Shown: one piece after another, positions 33,414 to 44,049 of the stretch | How positions within the stretch are numbered: position 1 is the first letter of the stretch | How the letters are laid out: every line of letters begins with the position of its first letter | Assembly (NCBI RefSeq): GCF_004365355.1 | Contig: NZ_SODP01000004.1 | Coordinates: forward strand, 528,266-592,265 | Length of the DNA stretch: 64,000 bases | Reading direction: 5' to 3' | Source of the DNA: Kribbella pratensis | GTDB lineage: Bacteria; Actinomycetota; Actinomycetes; Propionibacteriales; Kribbellaceae | Notes under the pieces: model-generated | What the model saw: the letters and a program-made list of their open reading frames with translations, nothing else | The model's database searches: none | Told to the model about the DNA's origin: nothing | Position numbers and translations under genes: made by a program

Positions 33414-34222
33414 AGGGCAAGCTGCTCGACCTCATCCTGGTGCTCGGCGGGCTGCTGATGATCGCGCCGTTGGTCTGGCTGATCGTGAACGCGTTGTCGG
33501 AGCCGATCGACGCGTTCCAACTGCCACCGCAGTGGATCCCCCGGCCGCCGACACTGCAGAACTTCCAGCAGGTGCCGGATCTGATCCCGTTCGCGCAGAT
33601 GGCCTGGAACAGTTTGCAGATCGCGGTGCTGACGACGGCGGGGGCCTTGCTCACCAGCGCGCTGGCGGCGTACGCGTTCAACCGGCTGCGGTTCCCGGGG
33701 CGTGATCAGATCTTCTCGGTGCTGCTCGCGGCCCTCGTCGTACCTGTTCAGCTGACTGTGGTGCCGATCTTCATCATGATGCGCTGGCTGCATCTGGTGG
33801 ACACGACCGTGGCGATCTGGCTGCCGGCATTGGTGAACGTGTTCGGGATCTTCTTCCTGCGGCAGTACATCTCCTCGATCCCGCGGGAGCTGGACGAGGC
33901 CGCGATCATGGACGGCGCCGGCCACTTCTGGATCCTGTTCCGGGTGATCCTGCCGCTGGCTCGGCCGGGCCTGACCGCGCTGGGCATCTTCGTCTTCGAG
34001 GCGTCATGGAACAACTTCTTCTGGCCGTACATCTTCCTGTCGTCCCCGGAGAAGATGACGCTGCCTGTCGGGCTGGTCTCGCTGCAGGGCGCGATGGGCG
34101 GCGGTCCGGCCGTGGTCCTGTTCGCCGCGATCACACTGGTGGTGTTGCCGATCCTCGTACTGTTCCTGATCTTCCAGCGCTCCTTCATCGCCTCCATCGC
34201 GTCGACGGGCCTCCGCGCATGA
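33410..34222 (+). CDS. Sugar ABC transporter permease (MalG-type)
   Basis: A 270-residue permease with six membrane segments and the EAA loop ELDEAAIMDGAGHFWILFRV (about 163-182). N-terminus VKGKLLDLILVLGGLL; the typical ending LIFQRSFIASIASTGLR matches carbohydrate permeases. GTG 33410 overlaps the upstream stop (GTGA). It works with the MalF-type partner and the lipoprotein at 31234. Confidence 0.94.
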   Translation: MKGKLLDLILVLGGLLMIAPLVWLIVNALSEPIDAFQLPPQWIPRPPTLQNFQQVPDLIPFAQMAWNSLQIAVLTTAGALLTSALAAYAFNRLRFPGRDQIFSVLLAALVVPVQLTVVPIFIMMRWLHLVDTTVAIWLPALVNVFGIFFLRQYISSIPRELDEAAIMDGAGHFWILFRVILPLARPGLTALGIFVFEASWNNFFWPYIFLSSPEKMTLPVGLVSLQGAMGGGPAVVLFAAITLVVLPILVLFLIFQRSFIASIASTGLRA

Positions 34223-34848
34223 CCTACCTACCCAGTGCGTTCAAAGCCTTCTGGCACGAACTCCCGTTCCTGGCCGCGGCAGGTGTGCTGGTCTGCGCGG
34301 GCTCTGGTCTCGTCGTCCTCGTCAGTCCTGGCCTGTCGCCCCTCAGCCTTGTGCTGGGTGCGGTCCTGGTCGGACCGACGTGGGCGGCCGTGATTGCCAC
34401 GACCGACTCCATCGTCCGCGACGATCATGGCGGCGTCCTGCTGCTACTTCAGAACCTCAAGCGCCACTGTCTTGCCGGCCTCGAGGTCGCCGGTGTGCCG
34501 GCGGTCGTCGCCGCACTCGCACTGCTCAACTGGCACGTGTATTCCGGTCCGCTGTTCGCAGTGCCGCTCGCAGTCAGCTGTTGTGCGGGCGTCCTGCTGC
34601 TCCTCGCCTCCTGCTACGCCTTCAGCCTGCGAGTCACCGCCGGTTTGCGTGGCAAGACGCTCTGGTTGGCTGCATTGCAACTAGTTGCACGTGCACCACT
34701 AGTGCCGCTCGGCGTACTCGCGCTCGCCTTCGTCGCTCTGCTCCTCGGCACCTCTGTGACTGCCTCGCTGCTTCTGCTCGCCCCCGGTCCGGTGGCGTTG
34801 TTCGCCTCTGCTGGTACATGGACGGAGAAACATGCACTACACCGGTGA
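34219..34848 (+). CDS. YesL/DUF624-like membrane protein
   Basis: A 209-residue protein with about five hydrophobic segments (about 15-40, 43-60, 88-108, 113-135, 155-190) and no enzyme motif. Size, layout and position after two sugar permeases fit the DUF624 (YesL-like) family that accompanies carbohydrate importers; the sequence match is loose. It starts at ATG 34219 overlapping the permease stop (ATGA), and its end overlaps the next gene by 17 bases. Confidence 0.65.
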   Translation: MTYLPSAFKAFWHELPFLAAAGVLVCAGSGLVVLVSPGLSPLSLVLGAVLVGPTWAAVIATTDSIVRDDHGGVLLLLQNLKRHCLAGLEVAGVPAVVAALALLNWHVYSGPLFAVPLAVSCCAGVLLLLASCYAFSLRVTAGLRGKTLWLAALQLVARAPLVPLGVLALAFVALLLGTSVTASLLLLAPGPVALFASAGTWTEKHALHR

Positions 34849-37309
34849 CAACCTTCGACACTTCGCCCTGCCGCTCGGTGGCCTTGGCACCGGCACGGTC
34901 GCGCTGGCCGGCAACGGTGCGCTGCGCCAGTGGCAACTACACAACATCGGCAACCACGAGGGACATGTGCCGGACAGCTTCTTCGCCCTTCGTCTCTCGC
35001 AGGTCGAGCCGCCGCTGGATGAGGTACGTCTGTTGCAAGGGCCGCCGCTGGAACCGACTGATACTCCGCTGGTGACCGACGACGTGGTGCCGGCTGGTGA
35101 GCGGCGGTTGCAGGAAGTCATCCCGCCGATCGGCCCGACCACGGTGACTGCGACGTACCCCCGGGCACGTGTGAACTACGAGACCGAGCTGCCTGTCCAG
35201 CTGAGCCTGGATGTCTTCAACCCGGTGGTGCCAAGCGATCCGACCGCCAGCTCGCAGCCGGTGGTGGCGTTCACGTTCACATTGCACAACCCCGGAGAGA
35301 TCGCGCTGCACGGAAAGCTGGCCGGTGCGTTGCAGAACTCGGCCGGCTGGGACGGCGTCTCCCCCATCGACGGGGTCGCTTGCAGCCAATACGGCGGCAA
35401 CACCAACCGCATCCGCCGTACGAGCGACTGGACGCACCTGGTCCTCGAGAAGACCACCCTGCCCGTCGACCATCCCGGTTCTGGGCAGCTGGTGCTCTCA
35501 ACTGACACGGCTGATTCGCTCGCCCATCCGCAATGGTCCCGCCCCGAAGAATTCGTTGCCTTCCTCAACGGGCCGACCACGCCCGTCAGCGGCGCAAGCG
35601 CACCCGGCACGACGTGGAACGGAGGACTGGCCGTCCCGTTCAACCTGCAGCCGGGTGAGACCAAGCAGGTGCGGTTCCTGATCGCGTGGCACTTCCCGAA
35701 CCGATATGTCGACTTCAACCAGTTCGGCCCGCACCCGGAGTACGGTCACAGCCGCTTCTGGCTCGGCAACGCGTACACCCGTCGTACGCCGGACGCCGTC
35801 GCCGCGGCCGAGTCCTTCATCGCTCAGTGGTCCGAGCAGGAGGCGCTGACTACTGCGTGGGTCGAGGCGTTCGAGTCGAGCAGTCTGCCTGGTGAGGCCG
35901 GATCACGGCTCGCTGCGCTCGTGGCCGACGTACGAAGCCCAACGGTGTTCCAGACCGCCGACGGCGACGTACTGGGGTTCGAGGGTGTGCTCGGTGCGTC
36001 GACGGCGATGTGGGGCGGCCGGTACGGCGGCTCGTGTCCGCTCAACTGCACGCACGTGTGGAACTACGAGCAGACGCTCTCCCGCCTCTTTCCCTCGCTG
36101 GAGCGGAACATGCGGGACACGGAGTACGACGTGATGCAGGCACCGGAGGGGTACATCCCGCACCGCGTCCGTGCGCCGCTCTACATGAAGCAGCTGTGGG
36201 ACGTAGTGATCGGCGGCCCGGAGGAGCCCGCACTGGACGGCATGCTCGGCAGCGTGCTGAAGACCTACCGCGAGGTGCGTCAGGGCGCCGGTCTGGACTG
36301 GCTGGCTCGACGCTGGCCTCAGGTGGTCCGGTTGCTCGACCACATCCACGACAGGTGGCTGCGGGACGGCGTACTGCGTGGCATCCAGCCCAGCACACAC
36401 GACATCGACCTGTGCGGCGTCAACTCGTTCATGGGCACGCTCTGGTTGGCGGCGTTGCGTGCTGCTGAGGAGATGGCGTTGCTGCTCGGTGAGGACTCCA
36501 AGGGTTTCAGAGCGCTCTTCGAGGCCGGCAGCACGGCGTACGACGAGCTGCTGTTCACCGGCGAGTATTACCGGCAGATCCTCGAGCCGGACGAGACCCG
36601 GGACTTCCAGTGGGGCGATGGCTGTCTCGCGGACCAGCTGATCGGGCAGTGGTGGGCGCACCAGCTCGAGCTCGGCCACATCCTTCCGGCTGACCACGTG
36701 CGGATCGCGCTGCGCAACGTCGTACGCCACAACCTGCGGACCGGGTTCCACGACTTCCACCACCCGTACCGTGTCTTCGCCGACGCCGACGACACCGGGC
36801 TCCTCATGTGCACATGGCCCCATGGCGGGCGCCCCGACGTACCGACCCGGTACTGCGACGAGGTGTGGACTGGATCGGAGTACCAGGTCGCGGCCCACTG
36901 CCTGTACGAAGGCCTCACCGACGAAGGCATGTCGGTCCTGAACGGCCTCTGGGCTCGGTACGACGGCACCCGCCGCAATCCCTTCAACCCGATCGAATGC
37001 GGCGACCACTACATCCGCAACGCCGCCGGCTGGTCCGTCCTGGAAGCCCTCACCGGCTACCACCACAACGCCCTCACCAAAACCATCACGTTCGCCCCAC
37101 TGCCGATCGCCCGCTCAACCGACGCCTGGCACTTCCCCTTCACCACCGACACCGGCTGGGCCACCGCCACCCACTCCGCAGACAACCTCACACTCACGTG
37201 CCACGCAGGCTTCCTGGACCTCTCCACAGTCCTCATCGACGGCACCGAACACTCGATCGACACCCGCATCTATCCCGGAGAACCCTTCGTCATCCACCCG
37301 CGCGAGTGA
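34832..37309 (+). CDS. GH116-like (bile-acid beta-glucosidase/DUF608) protein
   Basis: An 825-residue cytosolic protein (no signal). The N-terminal beta domain starts with FALPLGGLGTGTVALAGNG; the C-terminal (alpha/alpha)6 domain has NCTHVWNYEQTLSRLFPSLE and SFMGTLWLAALRAAEEMA. The probable acid/base Asp601 is in ADQLIGQWW. At the position where I expect the nucleophile Glu (GVLEGxQ in related sequences) it reads GVLRGIQ, Arg516. It may use another residue or have lost activity. Last gene of the ABC operon, so it probably acts on the imported sugar. Confidence 0.85.
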   Translation: MHYTGDNLRHFALPLGGLGTGTVALAGNGALRQWQLHNIGNHEGHVPDSFFALRLSQVEPPLDEVRLLQGPPLEPTDTPLVTDDVVPAGERRLQEVIPPIGPTTVTATYPRARVNYETELPVQLSLDVFNPVVPSDPTASSQPVVAFTFTLHNPGEIALHGKLAGALQNSAGWDGVSPIDGVACSQYGGNTNRIRRTSDWTHLVLEKTTLPVDHPGSGQLVLSTDTADSLAHPQWSRPEEFVAFLNGPTTPVSGASAPGTTWNGGLAVPFNLQPGETKQVRFLIAWHFPNRYVDFNQFGPHPEYGHSRFWLGNAYTRRTPDAVAAAESFIAQWSEQEALTTAWVEAFESSSLPGEAGSRLAALVADVRSPTVFQTADGDVLGFEGVLGASTAMWGGRYGGSCPLNCTHVWNYEQTLSRLFPSLERNMRDTEYDVMQAPEGYIPHRVRAPLYMKQLWDVVIGGPEEPALDGMLGSVLKTYREVRQGAGLDWLARRWPQVVRLLDHIHDRWLRDGVLRGIQPSTHDIDLCGVNSFMGTLWLAALRAAEEMALLLGEDSKGFRALFEAGSTAYDELLFTGEYYRQILEPDETRDFQWGDGCLADQLIGQWWAHQLELGHILPADHVRIALRNVVRHNLRTGFHDFHHPYRVFADADDTGLLMCTWPHGGRPDVPTRYCDEVWTGSEYQVAAHCLYEGLTDEGMSVLNGLWARYDGTRRNPFNPIECGDHYIRNAAGWSVLEALTGYHHNALTKTITFAPLPIARSTDAWHFPFTTDTGWATATHSADNLTLTCHAGFLDLSTVLIDGTEHSIDTRIYPGEPFVIHPRE

Positions 37310-37343
37310 CGGTGACTTCGGGCAGATCCATCAACCAACTGAA

Positions 37344-37385
37344 GAGTGCCGGCCGCCCGGCAACGCCACCGGACGGTCGGCACTC
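37344..37385. terminator. Bidirectional terminator hairpin
   Basis: Arms GAGTGCCGGCCG and CGGTCGGCACTC pair (one G-T) around 18 bases, between the GH116-like gene (stop 37309) and the convergent DUF779 gene (stop 37389). Confidence 0.75.
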
Positions 37386-37388
37386 GCT

Positions 37389-37766
37389 TTAGAGGAGGCC
37401 GAGCGCTGCGGACTCCTGGTCTGTGAAGAGGCGGGAGCGGATCAGGAAACGGATGCCCTCCGGGGCCTCCACCGAGAAGCCGCTGCCGCGGCCCTTGACC
37501 ACGTCGACGGTGAGCTGGGTGTGCTTCCAGTACTCGTACTGGTTCGCGGACATCCAGAACGCGATCGGTGCGTCCAGACCGTCGACGACAAGGTCGCCGA
37601 GATGCACGTCCGCCGACCCCGTTCGAAATTCCCCGTCCGGGTAGCACATCGGCGAGCTGCCGTCGCAACAGCCACCGGACTGGTGGAACATCAGCGGACC
37701 GTGCATCTCGGTGAGGCGACGGAGCCAGTCCGCCGCCTCGTCCGAGAGCACCACCTTGTCGACCAC
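37389..37766 (-). CDS. DUF779 family protein
   Basis: A 125-residue cytosolic protein of the DUF779 family: FHQSGGCCDGSSPMCYP is the cysteine-rich signature, followed by FWMSANQYEYWKHTQLTVDVV and RGSGFSVEAPEGIRF. The four Cys could bind a metal. It follows the aldehyde dehydrogenase by two bases; this pairing is conserved in many bacteria, suggesting an accessory role for that enzyme, although the activity is unknown. Confidence 0.92.
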   Translation of the reverse strand: MVDKVVLSDEAADWLRRLTEMHGPLMFHQSGGCCDGSSPMCYPDGEFRTGSADVHLGDLVVDGLDAPIAFWMSANQYEYWKHTQLTVDVVKGRGSGFSVEAPEGIRFLIRSRLFTDQESAALGLL

Positions 37767-37768
37767 GC

Positions 37769-39292
<1,524 letters not shown>

Positions 39293-39338
39293 AGGTCCTC
39301 CTCGGATACCCGACGGTGGGAACGACCCTAGGCAGCGG

Positions 39339-39358
39339 GACGTTGCACGGACGTTGCA
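39339..39358. promoter_or_regulatory. Direct repeat, candidate activator site
   Basis: GACGTTGCA occurs at 39339-39347 and 39350-39358, an exact 9-base direct repeat with 11-base period, in the 83-base gap between the aldehyde dehydrogenase and its divergent regulator. The spacing suits an OmpR-fold winged-helix dimer. Confidence 0.6.
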
Positions 39359-39375
39359 GCGCGGAGTGAGGCGGT

Positions 39376-40827
39376 ATGGACCAACCGGAGCAGGCCCGCC
39401 GGCTGAGCGGGTTGTACGACGAGGTGCTCGGCGGCATGCGGGCGCCGGATGCGCCGCGGGCGCTCGTCGCCGCGTCCTGGGAGCGCTCCCTCGCCGCAGC
39501 GGTCGACCCGGAGCTCGATCAGCCGCCGGTGGTCCTCGACCAGGAGATGGTCGAGACGTTGCGCGAGAACCATCCGCTCCGCGCCGTCCTGCCGGTGCTG
39601 CGGCAGACGCTGACGACGATCGCCGACGAGGCGTCACACATCATGATCGTCACCGATGCCCAGGGCATGATCCTGTGGCGCGAAGGCTCTGCCGAGGTCA
39701 AACGCCAGGCCGATCGCATCGCGCTCTCCGAAGGTGCGGTGTGGTCCGAGGACCAGATCGGCACGAACGGCATGGGTACGGCGCTGGCGGTCGGCGAGCC
39801 CGTCCAGATCCATTCGGCCGAGCACCTGGTACGCCGGATCCACGAGTGGACCTGTGCCGCCGCGCCGGTCCACGACCCCGACACGGGCAAGCTGCTCGGC
39901 GCGGTCGACGTCTCCGGACCGCTGCGCACGGTCCATCCCGCGATGGTCGCGCTGGTGACCGCGGCGGCCCAGCTCGCCGAAGGCCAGCTGAAGGTCCGGA
40001 TGGCCGCGGCGGACGAGATGCTCCGCGCGCGCAACATGCGGCACCTGATGGCGCTCGGCGATGCACCGGGCGCGTTGCTGACCCCGACCGGCCGCGTGCT
40101 CGCCGTACAGCCGCTCGAATGGTTGCCCGACCGCCTCGTCGTACCCGAGGGCGCCGACCGCATCGATCTCGGCGACGGACGCGAAGGACTGATCGAGCGA
40201 CTCGACGAGGGCTATCTGCTCCGCATGCCCGGTACGCCGGGACGCCGCTCGCGCCCCTCGCTCCAGCTGAAGCTGCTGGGGTCCGGCCAGCCGATCGCGG
40301 TGGTCGGCGGCCGCGAGATCGCGCTGACGTTGCGGCGGGCCGAAGTACTCGCACTGTTATTACTGCACCCGTCGGGTCTCACTGCGGAGCAGCTGATGCT
40401 CCAGCTGTACGGCGACGAGGGCAACCCGACGACTGTGCGCGCGGAGATGCACCGGCTACGCAATCTGCTCGGCGGCGGCGTACTCGACACCAAGCCGTAC
40501 CGCATCATCGCCGACGTCACCGGAGACGTGACCCAGGTCCAGACCGCTCTGCGCCAGGGAAACCTGGACACCGCGCTCAGTCTGTACGCCGGTCCGCTCC
40601 TCGCCCGATCCGATGCCCCGGCTCTCCGAGCGGAGCGCGACGAACTCGACGCCACCATCCGCCGCGCTGTCCTCGACACGCACAGTCCGGACGTCCTGTG
40701 GCAGTTCGCCCAGACGACCACCGGCGCGGAGGACGTCGAGATCTTCGAGTCGCTGGCCGCCGTACTGCCGACGGACGATCCACGCCGCGCCGCGGTCGCC
40801 GCACGTCTCGCCCGGCTGCTCGACTGA
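39376..40827 (+). CDS. GAF-domain regulator with SARP/OmpR-like winged helix
   Basis: A 483-residue regulator. The N-terminal half (about 30-220) is like the sensor part of AcoR-type activators, including a GAF domain with GAVWSEDQIGTNGMGTAL and HEWTCAAAPVHDP. It has no AAA+ domain; instead the C-terminal part (about 300-480) holds a winged helix (LRRAEVLALLLLHPSGLTAE) and a helical stretch like the SARP activator domain (ALSLYAGPLLARSDAPALR). Codons 328-329 are two TTA in a row. Likely an aldehyde- or alcohol-sensing activator of the divergent aldehyde dehydrogenase. Confidence 0.83.
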   Translation: MDQPEQARRLSGLYDEVLGGMRAPDAPRALVAASWERSLAAAVDPELDQPPVVLDQEMVETLRENHPLRAVLPVLRQTLTTIADEASHIMIVTDAQGMILWREGSAEVKRQADRIALSEGAVWSEDQIGTNGMGTALAVGEPVQIHSAEHLVRRIHEWTCAAAPVHDPDTGKLLGAVDVSGPLRTVHPAMVALVTAAAQLAEGQLKVRMAAADEMLRARNMRHLMALGDAPGALLTPTGRVLAVQPLEWLPDRLVVPEGADRIDLGDGREGLIERLDEGYLLRMPGTPGRRSRPSLQLKLLGSGQPIAVVGGREIALTLRRAEVLALLLLHPSGLTAEQLMLQLYGDEGNPTTVRAEMHRLRNLLGGGVLDTKPYRIIADVTGDVTQVQTALRQGNLDTALSLYAGPLLARSDAPALRAERDELDATIRRAVLDTHSPDVLWQFAQTTTGAEDVEIFESLAAVLPTDDPRRAAVAARLARLLD

Positions 40828-40910
40828 GCACAACGTGACACACAACACGCGGGCGTGATGATGACCGCAAGCACATGACTGACGAGTAACCAACCAATAA
40901 CATCGCTGGT

Positions 40911-43064
40911 ATGCAGATCCTCGCCATCGTCGTCTCGCTCGCGGTGACGCTCGTCGCCGTTGCGCTGTTCGGCAAGACGATCGGGCACATCGTGTCCGTC
41001 ATCAAGCTCGGACAGCCGGCCGGCCGGACCGACAACCCAGGCAAGCGGACCGCCACCCTGGCCAAGGAGACCCTCGGCCACACCCGGATGCTGCAGTGGA
41101 GTCACATCGGGGTGATGCACTGGTTCGTCGCGTTCGGGTTCATCGGACTGTTCCTGACCCTGGTGACGGCGTTCGGCCAGCTGTTCGACCCGCACTGGGC
41201 GTTGCCGGTCATCGGCCACTGGTTCGTGTTCGAGTGGGTCAGCGAGGCCCTCACCTGGACCGGTCTGGTCTCGATCATCGGGCTGATCCTGATTCGGCTG
41301 CGTCATCTGCCGAACGGCTCAGAGGGTCGCTACAGCCGGTTCTACGGTTCGACGTCCTGGCAGGCGTACTACGTCGAGTACACGATCCTCGGCGTACTGG
41401 TCTGCATCCTGCTGCTCCGCGGACTCGAGTACCAACTCGGCGACGGTGACAAGTTCCACTTCCCGATGACGTTCTTCATCGGGTCCGGGCTGTTCGGCGG
41501 GCTGAGCGAGCACGGACTCGAGAACGCGATCTACCTGGTCGCGATGATCAAGATCCTGATCTCGTTCGCGTGGATGATCACGATCTCGCTGAACGCGACG
41601 ATGGGTGTGGCCTGGCACCGGTTCACCGCCTGGCCGAACATCTGGTTCAAGCGCAAGGCAGACGGCGGTACGGCGCTGGGCGCGCTGCAGCCGATCATGG
41701 TCAACGGCGCACCGATCGACTTCGAGAACATCGACGAGCTCGACGAGGACGCGGCGCTGGGCGTCGGCAAGGTCGAGGACTTCACCTGGAAGGGCCTGCT
41801 CGACTTCACCACCTGCACCGAGTGCGGCCGCTGCCAGTCGCAGTGCCCGGCCTGGAACACCGACAAGCCGTTGTCGCCGAAGCTCATCATGATGAACCTG
41901 CGCGAGCACGCGTACGCCAAAGCGCCGTACCTGCTGGCGAGCGACGACGACACCCGCAAGTCGCTGCCGGAGCTCGTGCTCGCCGAGCAGGACAAGCCGT
42001 TGGTCGGTCCCGCGGATGTTGCGGTCATCGACGAGGACGCGCTGTGGGCCTGTACGTCGTGTGGCGCGTGCGTGCAGCAGTGCCCCGTCGACATCGAGCA
42101 CGTCGACGCGATCATGGACATGCGCCGGTACCAGGTGCTGATCGAGTCGTCGTTCCCGTCCGAGCTCAACGGGTTGTTCAAGGGCCTGGAGAACAAGGGC
42201 AACCCGTGGAACATGAACCCGTCCGGCCGGATGGACTGGGCCAAGGACCTGCCGTTCGAGGTCAAGCAGGTCGGCACGGACGTCGAGTCGCTGGACGAGG
42301 TCGAGTACCTGTTCTGGGTCGGCTGCGCCGGCGCGTTCGAGGATCGCGCGAAGAAGACCACCCAGGCGGTGGCCGAGCTGCTGAACATCGCCGGCGTGAC
42401 CTTCGCCGTACTCGGTGACGGCGAGACCTGCACCGGAGACCCGGCCCGGCGGTCCGGCAACGAGTTCGTCTTCCAGCAGCTGGCGATGCAGAACGCCGAG
42501 GTCTTCAAGGAGACCAAGGTCCGCAAGGTCGTCTCCACCTGCGCGCACTGCTTCAACACGTTGAAGAACGAGTACTCGCAGCTCGGTGTCGAGCTCGACG
42601 TCATCCACCACACCCAGCTGCTCAACCGCCTCGTCCGCGACGGCAAGCTGACCCCGGTCGCGCCGGCGGACAGCTCGCTCAACGGCCAGACGATCACCTA
42701 CCACGACCCGTGCTACCTCGGCCGCCACAACCAGGTGTACGACGCCCCCCGCGAGCTGCTCGACATCATCCCGGGAGCGCAGTACGCCGAGATGCCGCGC
42801 AACCAGACGAAGTCGTTCTGCTGCGGCGCGGGCGGTGCCCGGATGTGGATGGAAGAGAAGCTCGGCACCCGCATCAACCTCAACCGCACCACCGAGGCGG
42901 TCGAGACCGGCGCCGACAAGATCGCCACCGGCTGCCCGTTCTGCCGGGTCATGCTGTCCGACGGCCTCACCGCGAAGCAGGCGGACGGCTCGGCCCGCGA
43001 GTCCGTCGAGGTCCAGGACGTCGCCCAGCTGCTGCTCGCCTCTGTAAAGCGTGGCGAAAGCTGA
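40911..43064 (+). CDS. EtfD-like membrane iron-sulfur oxidoreductase
   Basis: A 717-residue protein. The N-terminal part has about five membrane segments (to about residue 230), as in NarI-like or heterodisulfide-reductase membrane domains. Then come two 4Fe-4S motifs, CTECGRCQSQCPA (about 303) and CTSCGACVQQCPV (about 383), and two CCG domains including VGCAGAFEDRA and FCCGAGGARMW. This matches mycobacterial EtfD (Rv0338c), which passes electrons from electron-transfer flavoprotein in fatty-acid oxidation to menaquinone; that role is inferred by homology. Single gene, own promoter region. Confidence 0.88.
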   Translation: MQILAIVVSLAVTLVAVALFGKTIGHIVSVIKLGQPAGRTDNPGKRTATLAKETLGHTRMLQWSHIGVMHWFVAFGFIGLFLTLVTAFGQLFDPHWALPVIGHWFVFEWVSEALTWTGLVSIIGLILIRLRHLPNGSEGRYSRFYGSTSWQAYYVEYTILGVLVCILLLRGLEYQLGDGDKFHFPMTFFIGSGLFGGLSEHGLENAIYLVAMIKILISFAWMITISLNATMGVAWHRFTAWPNIWFKRKADGGTALGALQPIMVNGAPIDFENIDELDEDAALGVGKVEDFTWKGLLDFTTCTECGRCQSQCPAWNTDKPLSPKLIMMNLREHAYAKAPYLLASDDDTRKSLPELVLAEQDKPLVGPADVAVIDEDALWACTSCGACVQQCPVDIEHVDAIMDMRRYQVLIESSFPSELNGLFKGLENKGNPWNMNPSGRMDWAKDLPFEVKQVGTDVESLDEVEYLFWVGCAGAFEDRAKKTTQAVAELLNIAGVTFAVLGDGETCTGDPARRSGNEFVFQQLAMQNAEVFKETKVRKVVSTCAHCFNTLKNEYSQLGVELDVIHHTQLLNRLVRDGKLTPVAPADSSLNGQTITYHDPCYLGRHNQVYDAPRELLDIIPGAQYAEMPRNQTKSFCCGAGGARMWMEEKLGTRINLNRTTEAVETGADKIATGCPFCRVMLSDGLTAKQADGSARESVEVQDVAQLLLASVKRGES

Positions 43065-43152
43065 CCTGCAACTAGCTGCAAATCTCTTCCTCCCCAGGTG
43101 GTCCAGACCGTAAGATCCGACGGCTGCGCATCACCTGGGGAGGACAAAGTCC

Positions 43153-43950
43153 ATGAAGTACCGCGCTGCGGTGGCCACGCTGGCCGCCGTACCACTCGCT
43201 CTCGGCCTGGCCGCCTGCGGCAACAGCGACCCGAAAGCCACCGGCTACCGCCCGTCGATCCCGGCCGAGACACCGACCGCGGTCACCACCAAGACCGCAC
43301 CGCCGATCGTGAAGGCTCCGGCCGCCCGCTTGAACCGGGTCACCTTCGTCCCGGCGATGAACTCCGCGCTGACCAAGCAGAAGTCGTGGCGCATCGTCGG
43401 CAAGATGACCGTGGACGGCACGACCGTGATGACCATGGACGGCTTCCAGACCGCGAAGCCGCCGGCCGCGTCGCTGACGATGACCGGCGGCGCGTTCGGG
43501 GGCAAGAGCTTCAAGGTGCTGGCGATCGGGAAGACCGCCTACCTGTCGATCCCGGGGATGACCCCTGCCGGCAAGTACCTGAAGGTCACGGGCGCGCAGG
43601 CCGGTGACGTGGGCCAAATGCTCGACGGCGGCGACCCGACCAAGATCGTCAAGTCGTTCGGCGGGGGCGTCGGCAGCGTGAATTTCGTCCGCTCGGAGCG
43701 GATCGACGGCGAGCTGCTCGACCGGTACGACGTCTCGATCAGCACCGCCAAGGCGCTCAACCTGCAGGGCAGGAAGCTGCCCGCCGGAGCACCCAGGACC
43801 ATCACGTACAAGCTGTGGATGGACAAGTCCCACCTGGTCCGCCGGATGACCTTCGAGCTCGAGGGCCTGTCGATGGTGATGACCATGTCCGACTACAACA
43901 AGCCGGTCCACATCACCACCCCACCCGCCTCGAAGATCGTCACCCGCTGA
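43153..43950 (+). CDS. Putative lipoprotein, LppX/LprAFG-like
   Basis: A 265-residue lipoprotein: signal with lipobox GLAACGN (Cys at about 22), a short Pro/Thr-rich linker and a beta-rich domain (KSWRIVGKMTVDGTTVMTMD, GKTAYLSIPGM, TITYKLWMDKSHLVRRM), resembling the LolA-like LppX/LprG fold that carries lipids in the cell envelope of actinobacteria. The family match is by pattern only. ATG 43153 follows GGGGAGGAC. It stands alone after the EtfD-like gene. Confidence 0.72.
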   Translation: MKYRAAVATLAAVPLALGLAACGNSDPKATGYRPSIPAETPTAVTTKTAPPIVKAPAARLNRVTFVPAMNSALTKQKSWRIVGKMTVDGTTVMTMDGFQTAKPPAASLTMTGGAFGGKSFKVLAIGKTAYLSIPGMTPAGKYLKVTGAQAGDVGQMLDGGDPTKIVKSFGGGVGSVNFVRSERIDGELLDRYDVSISTAKALNLQGRKLPAGAPRTITYKLWMDKSHLVRRMTFELEGLSMVMTMSDYNKPVHITTPPASKIVTR

Positions 43951-44049
43951 GGCCGGATGCGGTCATATCCCCACCCGATTGTGTGAACTTCTCGTAATCT
44001 CCCGTTACGGATGTGATCACCTCTCGATGATCGGGTGGGGCCTGTGCCG

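Noticed and set aside
34676..34689. Palindrome TGCAACTAGTTGCA, like some MarR/TetR operators, with a close copy at 43067-43080
   Set aside because: The first is inside a coding region; the second is two bases after a stop codon. No adjacent regulator links them, so chance cannot be excluded.
43990..44012. CGTAA...TTACG inverted repeat upstream of phoD, considered as a PhoP or MtrA box
   Set aside because: Arms are only five bases and do not show the direct repeats of a PHO box.
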